Part shown: positions 21,413 to 21,509 of the stretch, piece by piece
Position numbering within the stretch: position 1 is the stretch's first letter
How the letters are laid out: each line of letters begins with the position of its first letter
NCBI GenBank assembly: GCA_051819765.1
Contig: JBNJGT010000025.1
Coordinates: 1-21,509, forward strand
From: JBNJGT01 sp051819765
GTDB lineage: Archaea > Nanobdellota > Nanobdellia > Woesearchaeales > JACJVW01
DNA: 21,509 bases
Direction: 5' to 3'
Position numbers and translations under genes: made by a program
Notes under the pieces: generated by a model
The model's database searches: none
Told to the model about the DNA's origin: nothing
What the model saw: only the letters and a program-made list of their open reading frames with translations

Positions 21413-21509
21413 CCCAAGTTTGACACTTTGCCAAATATTTTGGTGCAGGATTTCTATTTGACAGTTCACCAATTTAAGCTATTATTCGGACAAAATATCA
21501 GGTTATTGC
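21413..21509. mobile_element. End of a second copy of the transposable element, cut by the window edge
   Basis: It starts with CCCAAGTTTGACA (21413-21425). It matches the right end of the element at 6099-6494 read in reverse: a 24-bp block (21443-21466 versus the reverse complement of 6441-6464) has one mismatch and sits exactly 30 bp from the terminus in both copies. TTTGACAG recurs at 21457. The orientation is inverted relative to the first copy. The other end lies outside the window, so whether this copy carries a transposase is not known. Confidence 0.75.

Overview
The window looks archaeal. Twelve or more genes have an AT-rich TATA-like box (tttaaa or ttatata type) centred 25-29 nt upstream of the chosen ATG, the spacing expected for leaderless archaeal transcripts. 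A smaller set has a GGTG-type ribosome binding site instead. Gene content fits this: a split RND (HAE3/MMPL-like) exporter with a secreted Ig-like partner, an AmrS-type radical SAM enzyme, an Lrp/AsnC regulator and an HU-type histone substitute. Several genes are better known from bacteria (fused tRNA 2-selenouridine synthase, RlmN-like enzyme, HU). I infer a DPANN/Woesearchaeota-like or other uncultured archaeon, but the lineage cannot be fixed from the sequence alone.

Layout. 1-3275: an exporter operon made of the tail of one RND half, a complete second RND half (673 aa), and a membrane-anchored, signal-peptide protein, joined by short overlaps. 3456-5090: a small secreted protein and a 340-aa protein of unknown function. 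5099-6109: AmrS-like radical SAM enzyme. Its last codons and stop are supplied by a 396-bp non-autonomous transposable element (6099-6494) with 11-bp terminal inverted repeats and a 6-bp target duplication. 6613-10057: an isochorismatase-type hydrolase, a 72-aa orphan, a non-pyrrolysine MttB-superfamily protein, and a convergent tandem-duplicated Lrp/AsnC regulator. 10312-12447: a small secreted protein, HU, a CysQ/inositol-monophosphatase-family phosphatase and a 116-aa unknown.

12434-16330: a possible 49-codon small ORF; a KE-rich coiled-coil membrane protein convergent with a short RlmN-like radical SAM methyltransferase; and, divergently from the latter, an AI-2E/PerM membrane protein translationally coupled to a fused MnmH/SelU. 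16311-19327: an ABC-2 exporter pair (ATPase then permease, minus strand) whose permease carries a large extracytoplasmic coiled coil and an extra cytoplasmic C-terminal domain. 19425-19958: a DedA/VTT membrane protein. 20055-20589: an unknown gene broken by an apparent 1-bp insertion. 20999-21322: a small cupin in an AT-richer stretch. From 21413 to the window edge lies the end of a second copy of the same transposable element, in opposite orientation.

The most notable points are: the element insertion, whose removal restores a clean in-frame stop for the radical SAM gene; the oppositely oriented second copy about 15 kb away; the MttB/72-aa ORF/tandem-Lrp cluster; the RlmN-like enzyme that keeps both catalytic cysteines without the usual N-terminal domain; and the SelU fusion in a probable archaeon. 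I found no CRISPR array, tRNA or rRNA.
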